From Plotosus lineatus (taxonomy: Eukaryota > Chordata > Actinopteri > Siluriformes > Plotosidae): a stretch of 64,000 nucleotides of DNA. The notes under the pieces were generated by a model. It ran no database searches and was not told the origin of the DNA. It saw nothing but the letters and a program-made list of their open reading frames with translations. The stretch lies in assembly GCA_024760905.1 (NCBI GenBank), contig CM045746.1, forward strand, positions 12,724,466-12,788,465, written 5' to 3'. The translations under genes were made by a program, and so were the position numbers. Within the stretch, counting starts at the first letter, position 1, and every line of letters begins with the position of its first letter. This document shows positions 1-13,067 of this stretch, piece by piece.

Positions 1-222
1 AATTTGGCAGTTGTGGGGGGATCTCAGTCCCAATTAACCCCGGAAAGTGAGTTGGATTGGGGGGAGGTGCATAATTGGCCTTGTTTTTCTGGCATCTTCC
101 TTAACTTTTTCCCCTATTCTTCTTGAATTTTCTTATTTTTTAATTCCATGAATATTTTTTAAAAAATCCACAATGCACTGAAGACGCATGAATTGAAGCG
201 CGAAATAGCGAGGAATCTCTGT
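1..222 (-). mobile_element. TcM-1 pogo/Tigger-like element, cut by window start
   Basis: This is the terminal part of a non-autonomous DNA transposon family seen at least six times here. On the minus strand it begins near base 222 with a diverged CAGAGATTCCTCGCTA terminus. It then shows the family's phrase about a sequence near AATTGAAGCGCGAA and the GCATAATTGGCC block. Bases 20-52 carry the opposite terminus in plus orientation, so this copy is partly folded back, like the one at 24.1 kb. No coding capacity is visible. The pogo/Tigger assignment rests on the TA flanks of better copies and is an inference. Confidence 0.7.
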
Positions 223-420
223 GTGTATGTGTAGGGAACCTATGGCTTTCGACCTATGGCTCTTTTGATGACTGTATCTGGCTCTCAGATAAATCAGGTG
301 GCGTTTCTTAACAGAATAACCAATACATAATTTCACTGTCACATAAATAAAATACAAGAAGCCATCAAGTAAAACAAAAACAGATGAATAAATCTCGCAC
401 ATTTAAATCTATACATATAT

Positions 421-840
421 TTTTAATGCCACGTCACTGTGGCTTGCAGCGGAGAGCCAATGCTTTCTGTACTCCAGTATGCGGGCGGGTCCGATACCTT
501 GAAACTCTAATTTTATTGTATTATAACAATAGCCACAGACTGCGCTTGTTGTTTTTGAGTAAAGAGGTAAATTTCCCTCGTTTTGATCGGCTCATTTCCA
601 CGAAGCCAAGCACAGCTGGCAAGTAAACACAAATGACAGACATGGAGAAACTTCAATCCACAGAACAGCTGATTGCCAAAACTTGGGACGCACTTCCTGT
701 CACATAAACACTGCAGCGTGTGAGTCAAATAAAATTAGAGTTTCAAGGTATCGGACCCGGCCGTGTACAGAAATTGGCTCTCAGAAATTAGCAGACAGAA
801 TTGGCTCTCCGCTTCGCGCCACAGTGACGTGGCATTGAAA
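421..840. repeat. Fold-back (inverted repeat) element
   Basis: Two arms, about 421-516 and 729-840, are reverse complements of each other with small indels. Both contain a block reading CCACGTCACTGTGGC at the outer side and GGTCCGATACCTTGAAACTC at the inner side. The spacer of about 210 bases is not repeated elsewhere in the window. This is the shape of a fold-back MITE. Flanks with AGATGAATA on both sides suggest slightly longer arms. The superfamily cannot be named. Confidence 0.75.
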
Positions 841-860
841 ATAGATGAATAGATTTTCTA

Positions 861-1719
861 CCCAGGATCAGCTTCATTTTCTTCAAGCCAGTCTGGTCAT
901 CTGGCGGTCACTTTCGGAAACAACAGCCCTCGTCCAGATGATCCGGACTAGTCGGAAGCTACAGATTTTGTCCGTTGCATCCGAAATCTGTTAAAGTGAA
1001 GTCCGTAAAACCGAGGCATGAGTGTATGTATGGTTCTGTGTAAAAACTTGGCCCACTATCTCTGGATTAAAACTTATTATTTAGAGTAGATGCTGCTTCT
1101 CTGGAAATTACAAGCAGAAGTTTGCCGCCACTGAGCCTGAAGTCAACAAAATGCTGTCTCAGAAAATGAAAGAAAGATACACAATATGGTTTCAATGTGT
1201 TGTTTAGCGTGTTTACAGAAACACAATTTTCCAAGCTGAGTCTAATATATGGAAAAGAAAATGGAATCAGGTGTTTAGAAAATGTTACCTTTGTGTAAAA
1301 AGCCCAGAATGCAGCTTACAGTAAAACTAGCTTCAAACTGAACTGAAGCCATTTTCCATTCCAGGCAGTCTGAAGTCAGCTGAAGCCAATAAAGTGCTAA
1401 ACTTGCCTTTAAAAGGATTAAGCAAGTCTGGTGAAATTCAGCCGACTGTCCATAAAAATACTCTAAGGCAGTGTGCTGGACTGTGAACTCTGAATACCCA
1501 GAGAGGTGTTGATAAAACTAGTAGAAAGTTCACCACGGACTATTTATACGAAGTGAGCAAAATCCCTATCACTGGTGAAGAACATTTTAAGCTTGACTAA
1601 GAAAAACCCAGAATTGATTTAGCACGATAAACAATTACAGACGGCTCGATAGCAGAAATGCTTCAAGTGCAAAGGCTCGCCATGATGTCCTTCAGAACTG
1701 AATGCGGATTCAGGTTACC
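861..1719. other. No recognised feature
   Basis: About 860 bases of mixed composition with no long ORF, no simple repeat and no match to the other repeat families in the window. It may be old degraded repeat or unique noncoding sequence. Confidence 0.5.
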
Positions 1720-1720
1720 C

Positions 1721-1926
1721 ATTCATTCATTCATTCATTCATTTTCTAAGCCACTTAATCCTAATTAGGGTCACTGGGAGGCTGGCGCCCATCTCAGCCG
1801 ACTCTGGGTGAGGGCGGGTGACACCCTGGACAGCTCGCCAGTCCATCCCAGGACAGAAACACTCACACCACCATTCATACTCACATAGAAGTGATTTTGA
1901 AAAGCAAATTAGCCTACTGTGCATGT
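1721..1926 (-). mobile_element. SINE-A, 3' portion
   Basis: Minus-strand copy of the commonest SINE here. It starts with its (ATTC)n tail at 1721, followed by the tail core with CTAATTAGG and the AGCTCGCCAG block, and runs into the body at AGCCTACTGTGCATG. The tRNA-like head is missing. Its body contains the block reading GTGTTTCTGTCC on the minus strand, which matters for the chimeric SINE-C. Confidence 0.85.
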
Positions 1927-2027
1927 TTTTTTGTTGGTGCTGGTTTTTTCACTGTGTATGGTTTCTGATGAAGGTTTTTTTTTCGAATGCCTGAACAGTC
2001 TGGGTTCACAAAAACGATTTAATTTTT

Positions 2028-2345
2028 ATTTTATCATCATCATCATTGGTCAAACCACTTAATCGTACTATTCGGGTTGTGGGAATGCTGGAGCATATCT
2101 CAGGCATACTGAGTGAACTTGTGGTGTGCCCTGAACAGCTCACCAGACCATCACAGGGCAGCGCACACACATAACCATACACATTCACGAACAATTTCGA
2201 ATGTCTTTGAACTGTGGAAGGAAACTGAAGTACCCCGAGGAATCCCATGCATGCACAAGGAGATCAGGAAAACTCCACACAGAGACTTGAACCCAGGACC
2301 TTCTTGCCATGAAGTAGATTTGCTAACCACTGCACCACCATCCCA
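2028..2345 (-). mobile_element. SINE-A, near full length
   Basis: Minus-strand SINE with a tRNA-like head ending near 2345. The B-box-like GGTTCAAGTCTC is visible on the minus strand in the head (about 2285-2300), followed by the body with the AAGGAAACTGAAGTACCC region and a diverged tail near 2050. Heavier divergence than at 20.3 kb suggests an older copy. Confidence 0.85.
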
Positions 2346-2471
2346 TCCTCTATTTTATCATTAATTTATTTTTCTCAGATCAAGCAGAGAACAAAAAATA
2401 AAATTACTCAAACTTGATAATAGCACAGTCATTATAATTATACTTTGCATTTCTAAGGCAAAGACTTTACC

Positions 2472-2545
2472 ATTCATTCATTCATTTTCTGAACCACTTA
2501 ATCCTAATTAGGGTAGCGTGGAGGCTGGCACCCATCTCAGTGGCC
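2472..2545 (-). mobile_element. SINE-A tail fragment
   Basis: Only the 3' tail remains: (CATT)n, then TTCTGAACCACTTAATCC, CTAATTAGGGT and the GGAGGCTGGC block. It ends abruptly in CCATCTCAG. Confidence 0.8.
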
Positions 2546-3097
2546 AACACTGCCCAAATACTGTATCAGCACCAATTAAGAAAAAGCAAAAATGCCTGCA
2601 TAGAAAAGAAAGCACTTACAGACCTTACAGGATTCCCATGGTGAATTTCAGTCCTCACTCTTGTCAAAGTGTGTGTGCGTGTTATGACGCTAGGCGTGCT
2701 CAGAGACATGTTGCCTTCCTCATTGGCTGTTCCAACCTGGCAGTGAGTGACACAAAGTCATTGGATTGACTGGGCTGCGTCATAGACCCCGTGCATCATA
2801 ACACATTAATAGATTAAATTAGAATAGATCCAACTTTATTGTCATTACACATGTATAAATACAGAGTAATGAAATACAGTTTAACTTCCAATCAGATGTG
2901 CAGTGAGCAGCAAGTGCGATACAGTATTTAGCGAATGTGGAGTATGTACAGTTAGAAGCAGTTCTATACAGATTAGGGCTGTGTAAAATGTGGGAGTAGC
3001 CATGTACAGATATGGGCATTGTAATATTTATTTTATAATAAAAATGAACATTAATTTACATAGGAGCAATATACATATGTAATATGGACAAATATAC

Positions 3098-3240
<143 letters not shown>

Positions 3241-3410
3241 CATACATACATATATAGTACAGTATATATTCTTTTCTTTTTGGCTGTTCCCTTCAGGGCT
3301 CGCCACAGCAAATCATCTGCTTTCATTTCACCCTGTCCTCTGCATCTTCTTCTCTTCCACCAATTACCTTCTTGTCTTCCATAAATCTTGTCTTTGGTCT
3401 TCCTCTAGGC

Positions 3411-4201
3411 CAATGGTTCTTAAGCTTGTTGGCGGTACTGAACCCCACCAGTTTCATATGCTTATTCACCGAACCCTTCTTTATTGAAAAATAAAATATG
3501 ATTTTTTTTTTTTTTCAAATTCAATACATAGGTATATGTTATTATTGGGGCACCAAAATGAACCGTGCATTAATATCACTGTGTTCAAAGAACAAAACCA
3601 ATAGAATGCATGAACTCCCACCATCAAAATTACTTACATTTTTATGCAAGGTGTATGTCTGTGTGTGCGTGCACGTGTCTGTATGTGTGTGTGTGTGTAT
3701 TTATATTTTATTTACATCTTATGCATTATTTTTGAATGTTTAATTGTTATTATAAGCATTTATAGTGTTGAGTATGTACTGTAATTATTGATACTATATC
3801 CACATGTACATATATGTCAATCAGCGGGGGGTTGGTCCTACATTGCAAGTCATGCAGATAGGACACTGACTAGCATGACTAGCATGACGTTCTGTTATAT
3901 ATGTGAATCCATGTTCGTCCGACCACTTTCTTTTTTGCTTAACATAGTATGGATTAAAACATTAAGAAAGAAATCACACGATGTACCATCACAACAGTTA
4001 CAATTCGACTACTGAGCGCACCAAATTTCCTGCTGCACAGATTGGCCAAGCAATGTAGCATGGCCACCTGCAGCCAGTGATGGCCAAGCGGGATGTGTCG
4101 TCATGTCTATGAGTTGAGTGTGTGTCTTGACCACCACAGAACCCCTGAGACTGACTCACCGAGCCCCTAGGGTTCGATTGAACCCAGGTTAAGAACCACT
4201 G
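3411..4201. mobile_element. hAT-superfamily non-autonomous element, copy 1
   Basis: The element starts CAATGGTTCTTAAGC and ends GGTTAAGAACCACTG, which are hAT-type terminal inverted repeats. It is flanked by exact 8-bp duplications CTCTAGGC at 3403-3410 and 4202-4209, the size and CTAG core expected of hAT. It sits inside the RTE LINE, so it is younger. Its middle, about 3610-3850, matches the right half of TcM-1: GCATTATTTTTGAATG, TTATTGTTATTATAAGC-like blocks and GTCAATCAGCGGGGGG. No transposase ORF is seen. A related copy lies at 12.7-13.7 kb in the opposite orientation. Confidence 0.92.
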
Positions 4202-5422
4202 CTCTAGGCCTTCTGCCGGGTTGTTTCAACCTCAGCATCATACTACCAATATATTCACTATCCATCCTCTGTACATGCACAAACCATCTCAAGCTAGCCT
4301 CTCTGATTTTGTCTCCAAAACCTCTTACATGTGCTGTCCCTCTGATGTGCTCATTCCTGATCCTATCCATCTTCGTTTCTACCAAAGAGAACCTCAACAT
4401 TTTCATCTCTGCTACCTCCAGCTCTGCCTGCTGTCTTTTCCTCAGTGTCACTGTTTCTAAATCATACAACATTGCTGGCCTCATCACCGTCTTGTACACG
4501 TTTCCTTTCATTCTTGCCGATACCTTCCTATCACACATCACACCGGACACTTTTCTCCAACCTTTCCAACCTGCCTGCACGTGCTTCTTCACCTCTTTTC
4601 CACACTCTCCATTGCTCTGGACTGTTGAGCCAAAGTACTTAAAATCCTCCACCTTCTTTATCTCTGCTCCCTGTAACCTCACCGTTCCTCTTGGGTCCTT
4701 GTCGTTCACACACATGTATTCTGCCTTACTGAGGCTAACCTTCATTCCTTTCCTTTCGATGGGCATACCTCCACCTCTCTAGATTTTCCTCCAATTGTTC
4801 TCTGCTCTCACTACAGATCACAATGTCATCTGCAGAAATCATAGTCCATGGAGATTTTTGTCAAACCTTGTCTGTCAGCCTGTCCATCACCATAGCAAAC
4901 AAGAATGGGCTTAGAGCTGATCCTTTATGCAGCCCCACCTCCACCTTGAACTCTTCTGTCACACCGACAGCACATTTCACCACTGTTTTACATCTCTCAT
5001 ACATGTCCTGCACCACTCATACTTCTCTGCCACTCCAGACTTCTTCATACAATACCACTGTACCTTTATTTGCACCCTGTCATATGCTTTCTCCAGATCT
5101 ACAAAGGCACAATCAGCTCCCTCTGACTTTCTCTGTACTTCTCTATTAACATCCTCAAGGCAAACACTGCATTTGTGGTGCTCTGTCTTGGCATGAAACC
5201 AAACTTTTGCTTACAAATGCTGACCTCTGCCCTTAGTCTAGCTTCCACTCTTCTTTCCCATAACTTTATCGTATGGCTCATCAACTTTATCACTCTGTCG
5301 TTGCCACAACTCTGCACATCTCCCTTGTTCTTAAAAATGGGCACCAGCACACTTCTCCTCCATTCCTCTGGCATCCTCTCACTCTTTAAGACCTTGTTGA
5401 ATGTTCTTGTCAGAAAGTCTAC

Positions 5423-5682
5423 TCCCCCAAGTGCAGCTAACTGGGTTATCAAAGGTGGGCCATGTCTCTCACTGTCTATGGTGTGAGTCATGTAAAAGAA
5501 CCATTGCTGACTTTCGTAAAGAGTAGGCTGCAAAGTCGTCAGCGTGTTTCTGTCCCTTGCTAAAAAGGGTTGTGACAGGAAGGGCATCTGACGTAAAAAC
5601 CTCTGCCAAATCAAATGTGCTAATCAAATGATTCACTGTGGCGACTCCCAAGTAAAAGGGAAAAAGCCTAAAAGAAGACAGA
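5423..5682 (+). mobile_element. SINE-B, 5'-truncated, inserted in the RTE LINE
   Basis: It starts inside the SINE body at CCCCAAGTGCAGC and ends with GACTCCCAAGTAAAAGGG and AAGAAGACAGA. Flanking direct repeats of 17 bases, 5406-5422 and 5683-5699, differ at two positions. This gives a target-primed insertion into the reverse-transcriptase region of the RTE element. The 3' end resembles the RTE 3' end, so this SINE landed in a relative of its probable donor machinery. Confidence 0.9.
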
Positions 5683-6013
5683 CTTGTCAGAATGTCGACT
5701 GCTACCTCTCCTAAACACTTCCATACCTCCACAGGTATGTCATTGGGAGCAACTGCCTTTCCACTCTTCATCCTCTTCAATGCTCTCCACACTTCACCCT
5801 TATTAATCTTTGCTACTTACTGGTCCTCAACAGTCACCTCTTCTACTCTTTTTTCTCTCTCATTTTCCTCATTCATCAGTTCTTCAAAGTACTCTTTCCA
5901 TCTTGACAGCACACTTTTGTCATCACACAATACATTTTCCTCTTTGTCCTTAATCACTCTGACTTGCTGCATGTCCTTCCCATCTCTATTTCTCTGCTGT
6001 GCCAACCTGTATA

Positions 6014-6324
6014 GGGGCCGGTGGCGTAGTAGTTAGGGTGCTGCACTCATGATCGGGAGGTTGTGTGTTCTAATCCCAGTTAGACCCCCCCCACACACAC
6101 TGTGCTAAGACCTCTGGGCAAGGTCTTAACTACAAGTGTGCCTCTGTTCACCCAGCAGTATAAATGGGTACCAGTAAAATATACTGGGAAGGTAACCTGC
6201 GATGGACAAGCGTCCCATCCAGGAGGAGTTGAACTCCTGGTCACTTAACGCTACAGAAACCGAGGATGAGAACAGGCCTAATGAGCCACTAGGCTCGGGT
6301 GTAAAAAGCCCAACATTCTTAAAA
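6014..6324 (+). mobile_element. SINE-T, full length, inserted in the RTE LINE
   Basis: tRNA-like head GGGGCCGGTGGCGTAGTAG (A-box like), then GGTTGTGTGTTCTAATCCC (B-box like). The body has TATAAATGGGTACCAGTA and GCGTCCCATCCAGGAGG. The tail reads CTCGGGTGTAAAAAGCCC. Target duplications of 13 bases at 6001-6013 and 6325-6337 match at 11 positions. Other copies are at 12.0, 13.1 and 32.4 kb. The tRNA of origin is not clear. Confidence 0.88.
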
Positions 6325-7795
6325 GCCAATTTGTATAAATAATTTTCTCCCTCTTTACCGTCCAACCTTGCATACAAGTCATTATAAGCCCTCTGTTTGG
6401 CTTTTGACACTGCTACCTTTGCGTTACGCTGCGTCTCTCTGTACTCCTGTTTACCCTCTTCAGTTCTCCTAATGTCTCACTTCTTCTTAGCTAACCTCTT
6501 TCTTTGTACACACTCCTGCACTTTCTCATTCCACCACCAAGTTTCCTTATCTACTTCCCTTCCAGAGGACACACCAAGTAATCTCCTACCTGTCTCCGTG
6601 ATCACATTAGCTGTAGTTGTCCGGTCATCTGGAAACACTTCCTGACTACAGAAAGCCTGTTTCAACTCCTCCTTGAAGACAACATGATACTCTTCCTTTT
6701 TCAGCTCCCACCACTTTGTCTTCTGCTCTGGCTTTGCCTTCTTCATCTTCCTCACCATCACTGTCACACTGTCATCCTGCACACCACCATCCTATGCAGT
6801 CTGGCAACACTCTCACCCACTACTACTTTGCAGTCACTGACATCCTTCAAATTACATCACCTGCACAAGATGTAGTCTACCTGTGTGCTCCTACCTCCGC
6901 TTCCATAAGTCATTCACCACAGCCATTTCCATCCTTTTTGCAAAATCTATCAACATCTGTCTTTCTATGTTCCTGTTCTGGATAACAAACCTGCCCATCA
7001 TCTCCTTATCCCTGCTGTTTCCTGCACCAATATGTCCATTGAAGTCTGCACCAATGACCACTCTTTCACCTCTGGGGGTATTCTGCATCACTTCGTCTAA
7101 CTCACTTCAGAATCTCTCCTTCTCCTCTCACCCACATCCTGCCTGGGGGGGCATAAGCACGAAAAACATTGAACATCATGCCTTCAATTTCTAACTTGAA
7201 ATTCATCACTCTGTCTGACACTCTTTTCACTTCTAGAACATTCCTGACAAACCCCTCCTTCAAGATGACTCCTACTCCATTTCTCTTCTCATCCACACCA
7301 TGATAAAACAGCTTAAACCCTGCTCCTAAGCTTGTAGCCTTGCTACCTTTCCACCTGGTCTCTTGAACACACAGTATGTCCACCTTCCTCCTCTGCATCA
7401 TGTCAGCCAGCTCTCTAGCTTCTTCTTTCATAGTTCCAATATTCAAAGTCCTTACTCTCAGTCCTAGACTCATGCCTTTTCTCTTCTCTCTCTGCCTATG
7501 GACACGCCTCCCACCTCTCCTTCTTCAAACAACAGTAGTCCAATTTCCACCAGCATCCTGTTGGTTAACAGCACTGATGGCGGTCGTTGTTAACCCAGAC
7601 CTCGACCGATCCAGTATGAATTTCGTTTTGATCATTTGCATGAGAATTTCGGCAGAAGTTTTACGCCGGATGTCCTTCCTGTCACAACCCTCTGCATTTA
7701 TCCGGGCTTGGGCACAGCATGAAGGTGAACACTGGCTTGTGCCCCCCTCACGGCTGCATATATATAGTAATATAGTAATATATTAATATAATAAT

Positions 7796-7799
7796 ATAG

Positions 7800-7834
<35 letters not shown>
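7796..7834. repeat. (TA)n microsatellite
   Basis: Alternating TA directly before the left terminus of the TcM-2 element, preceded by TAATA-rich sequence at 7760-7800. Confidence 0.9.
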
Positions 7835-9397
<1,563 letters not shown>

Positions 9398-9646
9398 TGC
9401 TATGAATGTATATATAGTAGTGGGAGAAAAGCACTGTCAACAGACTATCACAATGGAAGCATGTACAAGTGCATGAATGATAGGAATAGTACTGCTATGG
9501 TGTAGCGTGCATAAGAAGGGAAGGTTCAGCAGGGGACTGAGTTTATGACAAGATTATGGGCTGAGCTGCACAAACAACAAGCACAGAAATCACGGAAGAA
9601 CATTTTTTTGTTCCTAAATCAACTGATGACAGGAAAACAAAAACAT

Positions 9647-9956
9647 TCATTCATTCATTTTCTGAACTATTTAATACTATTTAGAGTCACAGGGAGGTTG
9701 ACGCCCATCTCAGCCGACTCTATTTGCCAGGCCATCGGAGGAGCAACACTCACACAAAGATTCATACTCACATTTACACCCAGGGGAGATGTAGAAGAGA
9801 CAATTAGCCTACTGTGTATGTTTTTGGATTGTGGGAGGAAACCGGAGTACCCAGAGGAAACCCACACAAGCACAGGGAGAACATGCAAACTCCAAAGCTC
9901 CGAAAAAAAAAAACCCAGGATCTTCTTGCTGTGAGATGGATGTGATACCGTGCCAC
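9647..9956 (-). mobile_element. SINE-A, near full length
   Basis: (CATT)n tail at 9647, tail core TTCTGAACTATTTAATAC, body with GTGGGAGGAAACCGGAGTAC and a head ending near 9956 in GTGCCACC. A poly-A interruption lies at 9904-9913. Confidence 0.85.
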
Positions 9957-10106
9957 CTTAAGCCAAAAAAAATAGCTGCATAAACCTTTTTGGGTTTATT
10001 AACATACTAATCACGGCCAGAATTCTTCTAATCAGAGTCACTTGAATGTGACGTCTCAACGTCTCTACAAGAGATTCCTTCTTCTCTGGTTTAACTATGT
10101 AACCCT

Positions 10107-10454
10107 TCATTTATTTTCTGAACCACTTACTCCCAATGAGGGTTGCTAGGAGGCTGGTGCCCATCTCAGCTGATGCTGGGCAAAGTGCAGAGTACACCCT
10201 GGATCGTTTGCCAGGCCATCACAGGGCAGAAACACACTGACGGCTATGCAGCTACTCTTGACAAAAGTCAATAATGTTTCTTTTACGGCCTCCCACCACA
10301 GACAGTGAGAGACATGGCCGGCCTTTGATAACCCAGTTAGCTGCACTGGGGGGGGGGGGGGGGGGGGGGGCAGTGGCAACTGCTGACAGTGGAGCTTGAA
10401 CATCAACATTAGGATTGGTAATCCAGGACCTTACCACCGGGCCACCAGTGCCCC
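10107..10454 (-). mobile_element. SINE-C (chimeric SINE), full length
   Basis: On the minus strand the head starts GGGGCACTGGTGGCCC near 10454. The body has CAGCTAACTGGGTTATC and AGTGAGAGACATGG elements. After the block around 10226-10236 it changes into the SINE-A tail (GATGGCCTGGCAAACG, CATTGGGAGTAAG). The front half is SINE-B and the back half SINE-A. A run of 23 G at 10348-10370 replaces the usual 5-8 G of the family. The region near 10371-10440 is more diverged than in other copies. Confidence 0.85.
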
Positions 10455-10651
10455 AATATGTAACCATTTACATCCATTTCCTCTAAATTGCAGCCATTGT
10501 TGACCTTAAATGCATTGTTTTATTACTTAAAATGTCACTCGCTGGATAGATCTGCTTGTTTACTTGTGTTGGATAACCCCGCATAATGAGTTAATGTCAC
10601 CTCCGGGAAAAATTGACTGATGGCTTGCAGTTCACCCCAGGTAGTAATCTA

Positions 10652-10824
10652 CAGGAAAAAAAATTACCCAGCTGACTCTGAGTGAGGGCAGAGTACACCC
10701 TGGACATCTCTGCAGGCCATCACAGAGCAGAAATATGCTGACGGCAACCCAAAGGCTGATTTCTTACGAACGACAGCAATGGGTTATTTACATGCCTCTC
10801 ACCACAGTCAGTGAGCGACATGAA
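10652..10824 (-). mobile_element. SINE-C fragment
   Basis: Partial minus-strand copy. Tail side is CCCAGCTGACTCTGAGTG, the junction is near 10728-10738 (AGAGCAGAAATATGCTGACG), and the SINE-B side reads ACATGCCTCTCACCAC. It shows the same SINE-B/SINE-A junction as the 10.1-kb copy. It ends in poly-A-like sequence near 10822. Confidence 0.8.
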
Positions 10825-10882
10825 AAAAAAAAAAAAATCATAAATTCAAGACTTCAACATGTGCAAAAGCAGCTACATGCAC

Positions 10883-11045
<163 letters not shown>

Positions 11046-11170
11046 ATGTGACACATGACTACCGAGCCCACATCTTTCTTTTGCTTTATTGGAAAATTTA
11101 ACCTAAACACTATAACCAGTAATGTCTTTACTCTAAGAACATAAACCCGATGGATCTAATCTATTTCTTA

Positions 11171-11510
11171 TTTCAATATTCCTCTCAGGGTCGCCACAGC
11201 GGCTCATCCTTCTCTGTCATGCTCTGTCCTCTGCCTCCCTTTCCATCACACTAATCATCTGCATGTCCTCCCTCACCACACCTATAAATCTCATGTCGGG
11301 CCTTCCTCTTCTCCTCCTACCGGGCAGTTTCATCCTCAACATTCTTCTACCAACTGCTCCATCTCTCATACCCAAACTATCTTAATCTGTCTTCTCCCAC
11401 TCTGTCCCCTGACACTAATATGTGTGCTGTCCGCTAATATATTCATTTCTAATTCTGTCTGTTCTTGTCACTCACAGAGAAATTCACAGGATCTTCGGCT
11501 CTTCATCCAT
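11171..11510 (-). mobile_element. Older RTE-like LINE 3' fragment
   Basis: The start TCTCAGGGTCGCCACAGC and following C/T-rich text resemble the 3' end of the RTE element at 27.0 kb. It is clearly more diverged, with different spacing. It looks like a second, older RTE subfamily. No useful ORF remains. Confidence 0.65.
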
Positions 11511-11854
11511 CAGCAACATATATACTGTTCTGGTTGACTACTATATGTCAGGTCATAGCCTAAGTGCTGCTGTTATCCTTGTCTGTCGCCTGGCGTGATT
11601 AATTTACTGCAAAGATCTCTGGCACAAGTGCACTTTTAGCCATGTCGTTTAGCATGGCTTTAACTTATACAGTATAAATAAATATGTGCTCGTCGAGTGC
11701 AAGGCATCACCACCAGGCACAAATGAATTATTATAACTTCCTTTATTTATAATAAAATGTCTCCCCCTAGTAGGCATTTTCTCCATGTTAATTAAATTTT
11801 TTTTTTTTTTCTGATTTCAAAAATATAATATTTTTTTTCATCAACATGATACCA

Positions 11855-11965
11855 TGCACAGATCATCTCCAAAATTGAATAGGTTGTTTCAAGGCCCAGG
11901 CCCCACTCCTCTTCCAAGTATGATGAAAATCAGTGTTTGCATAACTCTGCTAACAAACAAGATCC
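11855..11965. repeat. Unclassified interspersed repeat R3, copy 1
   Basis: Contains AAAATTGAATAGGTTGTT, then CCAAGTATGATGAAAATCAG and AACTCTGCTAACAAAC. The same phrase order occurs at 12020-12350 and 61790-61910. I recognise the style as a common fish repeat but cannot name it. Confidence 0.6.
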
Positions 11966-12019
11966 TTTAATAATTATTTAATAAAATCCTGGATCTGAAT
12001 AACGATCAGTATATGTTCC

Positions 12020-12350
12020 GAAATTAAAAAGGTTCTTCCCAGGCTGGTGATGTAGTAGTTAGTGTCCTGTCTACCAAGTTGTTTTAGGATTTAATGCCAC
12101 CAGTTGTCTCTCTTCCCAGGAAAGGCAAGCGCAAGACGCTAGTATAAATGGGCACCAGTAATAATACTGTACTGGAAAGTAACCTGCAAAGGACGAGTGT
12201 TCCCTCCAGGAGTAGTGATATCGGGATAAGATTCAGCTGTGATCAGCCACTTCGGTGTAAAAATGACCTTCCCAGGCCCATAGCACACCCCTCCACCAAG
12301 TTTGATGAAAATCAGATCGGTAGTTTTACTAAGAGAAAAAAAAATCTAAT
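12020..12350. repeat. Unclassified repeat R3, copy 2, split by SINE-T
   Basis: GAAATTAAAAAGGTTCTTCC continues after the SINE as CACCAAGTTTGATGAAAATC and GGTAGTTTTACTAAG. The order matches the copies at 11.9 and 61.8 kb. Confidence 0.6.
12045..12267 (+). mobile_element. SINE-T, inserted in repeat R3
   Basis: Head TGGTGATGTAGTAGTTAG, body with TATAAATGGGCACCAGTA, and tail TTCGGTGTAAAAATG. It is flanked by exact 10-bp duplications CTTCCCAGGC (12035-12044 and 12268-12277). The head region is diverged around the B box. Confidence 0.82.
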
Positions 12351-13067
12351 AAATGTACATAAATACTGTATATTTAACCCTTTAATGCCATAATTATTTT
12401 TTGCAGTTTAAAAAAATGTATCACTAGTTTTTCCTAATCATAAAGGCCTAAGGAAACACCCTGAACACATTTCTTTCAACAAAATTATGTTCATAATAAT
12501 AACAACATAATAATAATAAATAATAACACACAATAACAAATTCGTGAACGACACAATCCTGCGCACTCACGTTGGTCTCACAGCTGACTGAGGCTCGTGG
12601 GACCAAGCTATGCTTGCATCAGGCGATGCCACAACAAGTATAGAACACGTTCTGAACAGCAGCAGCTCTCAGTACAATGGGTCTGGTACAGTGGTTCGTA
12701 ACCTGGGTTCGATCGAATCCTATGAGTTCGGTGAGTGAGTCTCAGTGGTTCGGCGGAGGTCAAGACACACACCCGACTCATATTCATGACGACACACCCC
12801 GCTTGGCCATCATTGGCTGCAGGTGATCACACTACATTGCTTGGTGAATCTGTGCTGCAGGAAATTTGGTGGGCTCAGTAGTCGACTTGTGACTGTTGTG
12901 ATGGTGCGTTGTGGGATTTCTTTCTTAATGTTTTCAGCAAAAAAAAGAAAGTGGTCGGATGAATCTGTACAACATGTATTCATATATATAAAATGGAACA
13001 TGATGGTAGTCAGAGTCCTATCTGCATTGATTTGTGAAGTAGGATCAACCCCCACTGACTGATGTAT

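Larger units (their letters stand above)
4205..7473 (-). pseudogene. RTE LINE polyprotein (endonuclease + reverse transcriptase), disrupted
   Basis: Reading from 7473 downwards, the protein starts MSLGLRVRTLNIGTMK. It then shows VDILCVQETRWKG, the catalytic glutamate motif of the endonuclease, and further on GERVVIGADFNGH, the D-x-N motif. A linker region near 6480-6780 has RRLLGVSSGREVDKETWWWN. The reverse transcriptase begins near 5790 with GKAVAPNDIPVEVWKC and continues with FGFMPRQSTTNAVFALRML near 5200. The catalytic box near 4830 reads SADD where the usual form is FADD. The C-terminal part at 4167-4766 includes EYMCVNDKDPRGTVRLQG and FKYFGSTVQSNGECG. Frameshifts, stops and three insertions make it non-functional. 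It would act on target DNA by nicking and target-primed reverse transcription. Confidence 0.88.
3260..7759 (-). mobile_element. RTE-clade LINE, nearly full length, interrupted
   Basis: Minus-strand non-LTR retrotransposon. Its 5' region lies near 7759 and its 3' tail near 3265. It codes for an apurinic-type endonuclease followed by a reverse transcriptase, the standard RTE order. Three later insertions split it: a hAT element at 3411-4201, a SINE-B at 5423-5682 and a SINE-T at 6014-6324. The decamer ATATATAGTA occurs at 3250-3259 and 7760-7769 and may be the target duplication, although both sites are AT microsatellite. The tail is followed immediately by (AT)n. The RTE call is from the endonuclease and reverse transcriptase motifs. 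I recognise the family as widespread in fish but do not assign a repeat-database name. Confidence 0.9.

Noticed and set aside
4309..4782. 157-residue plus-strand ORF
   Set aside because: It is the antisense of the RTE reverse-transcriptase region, where the minus strand has the recognisable motifs. The same applies to plus ORFs at 5692-6036, 6397-6985, 7376-7786 and 27269-27775.
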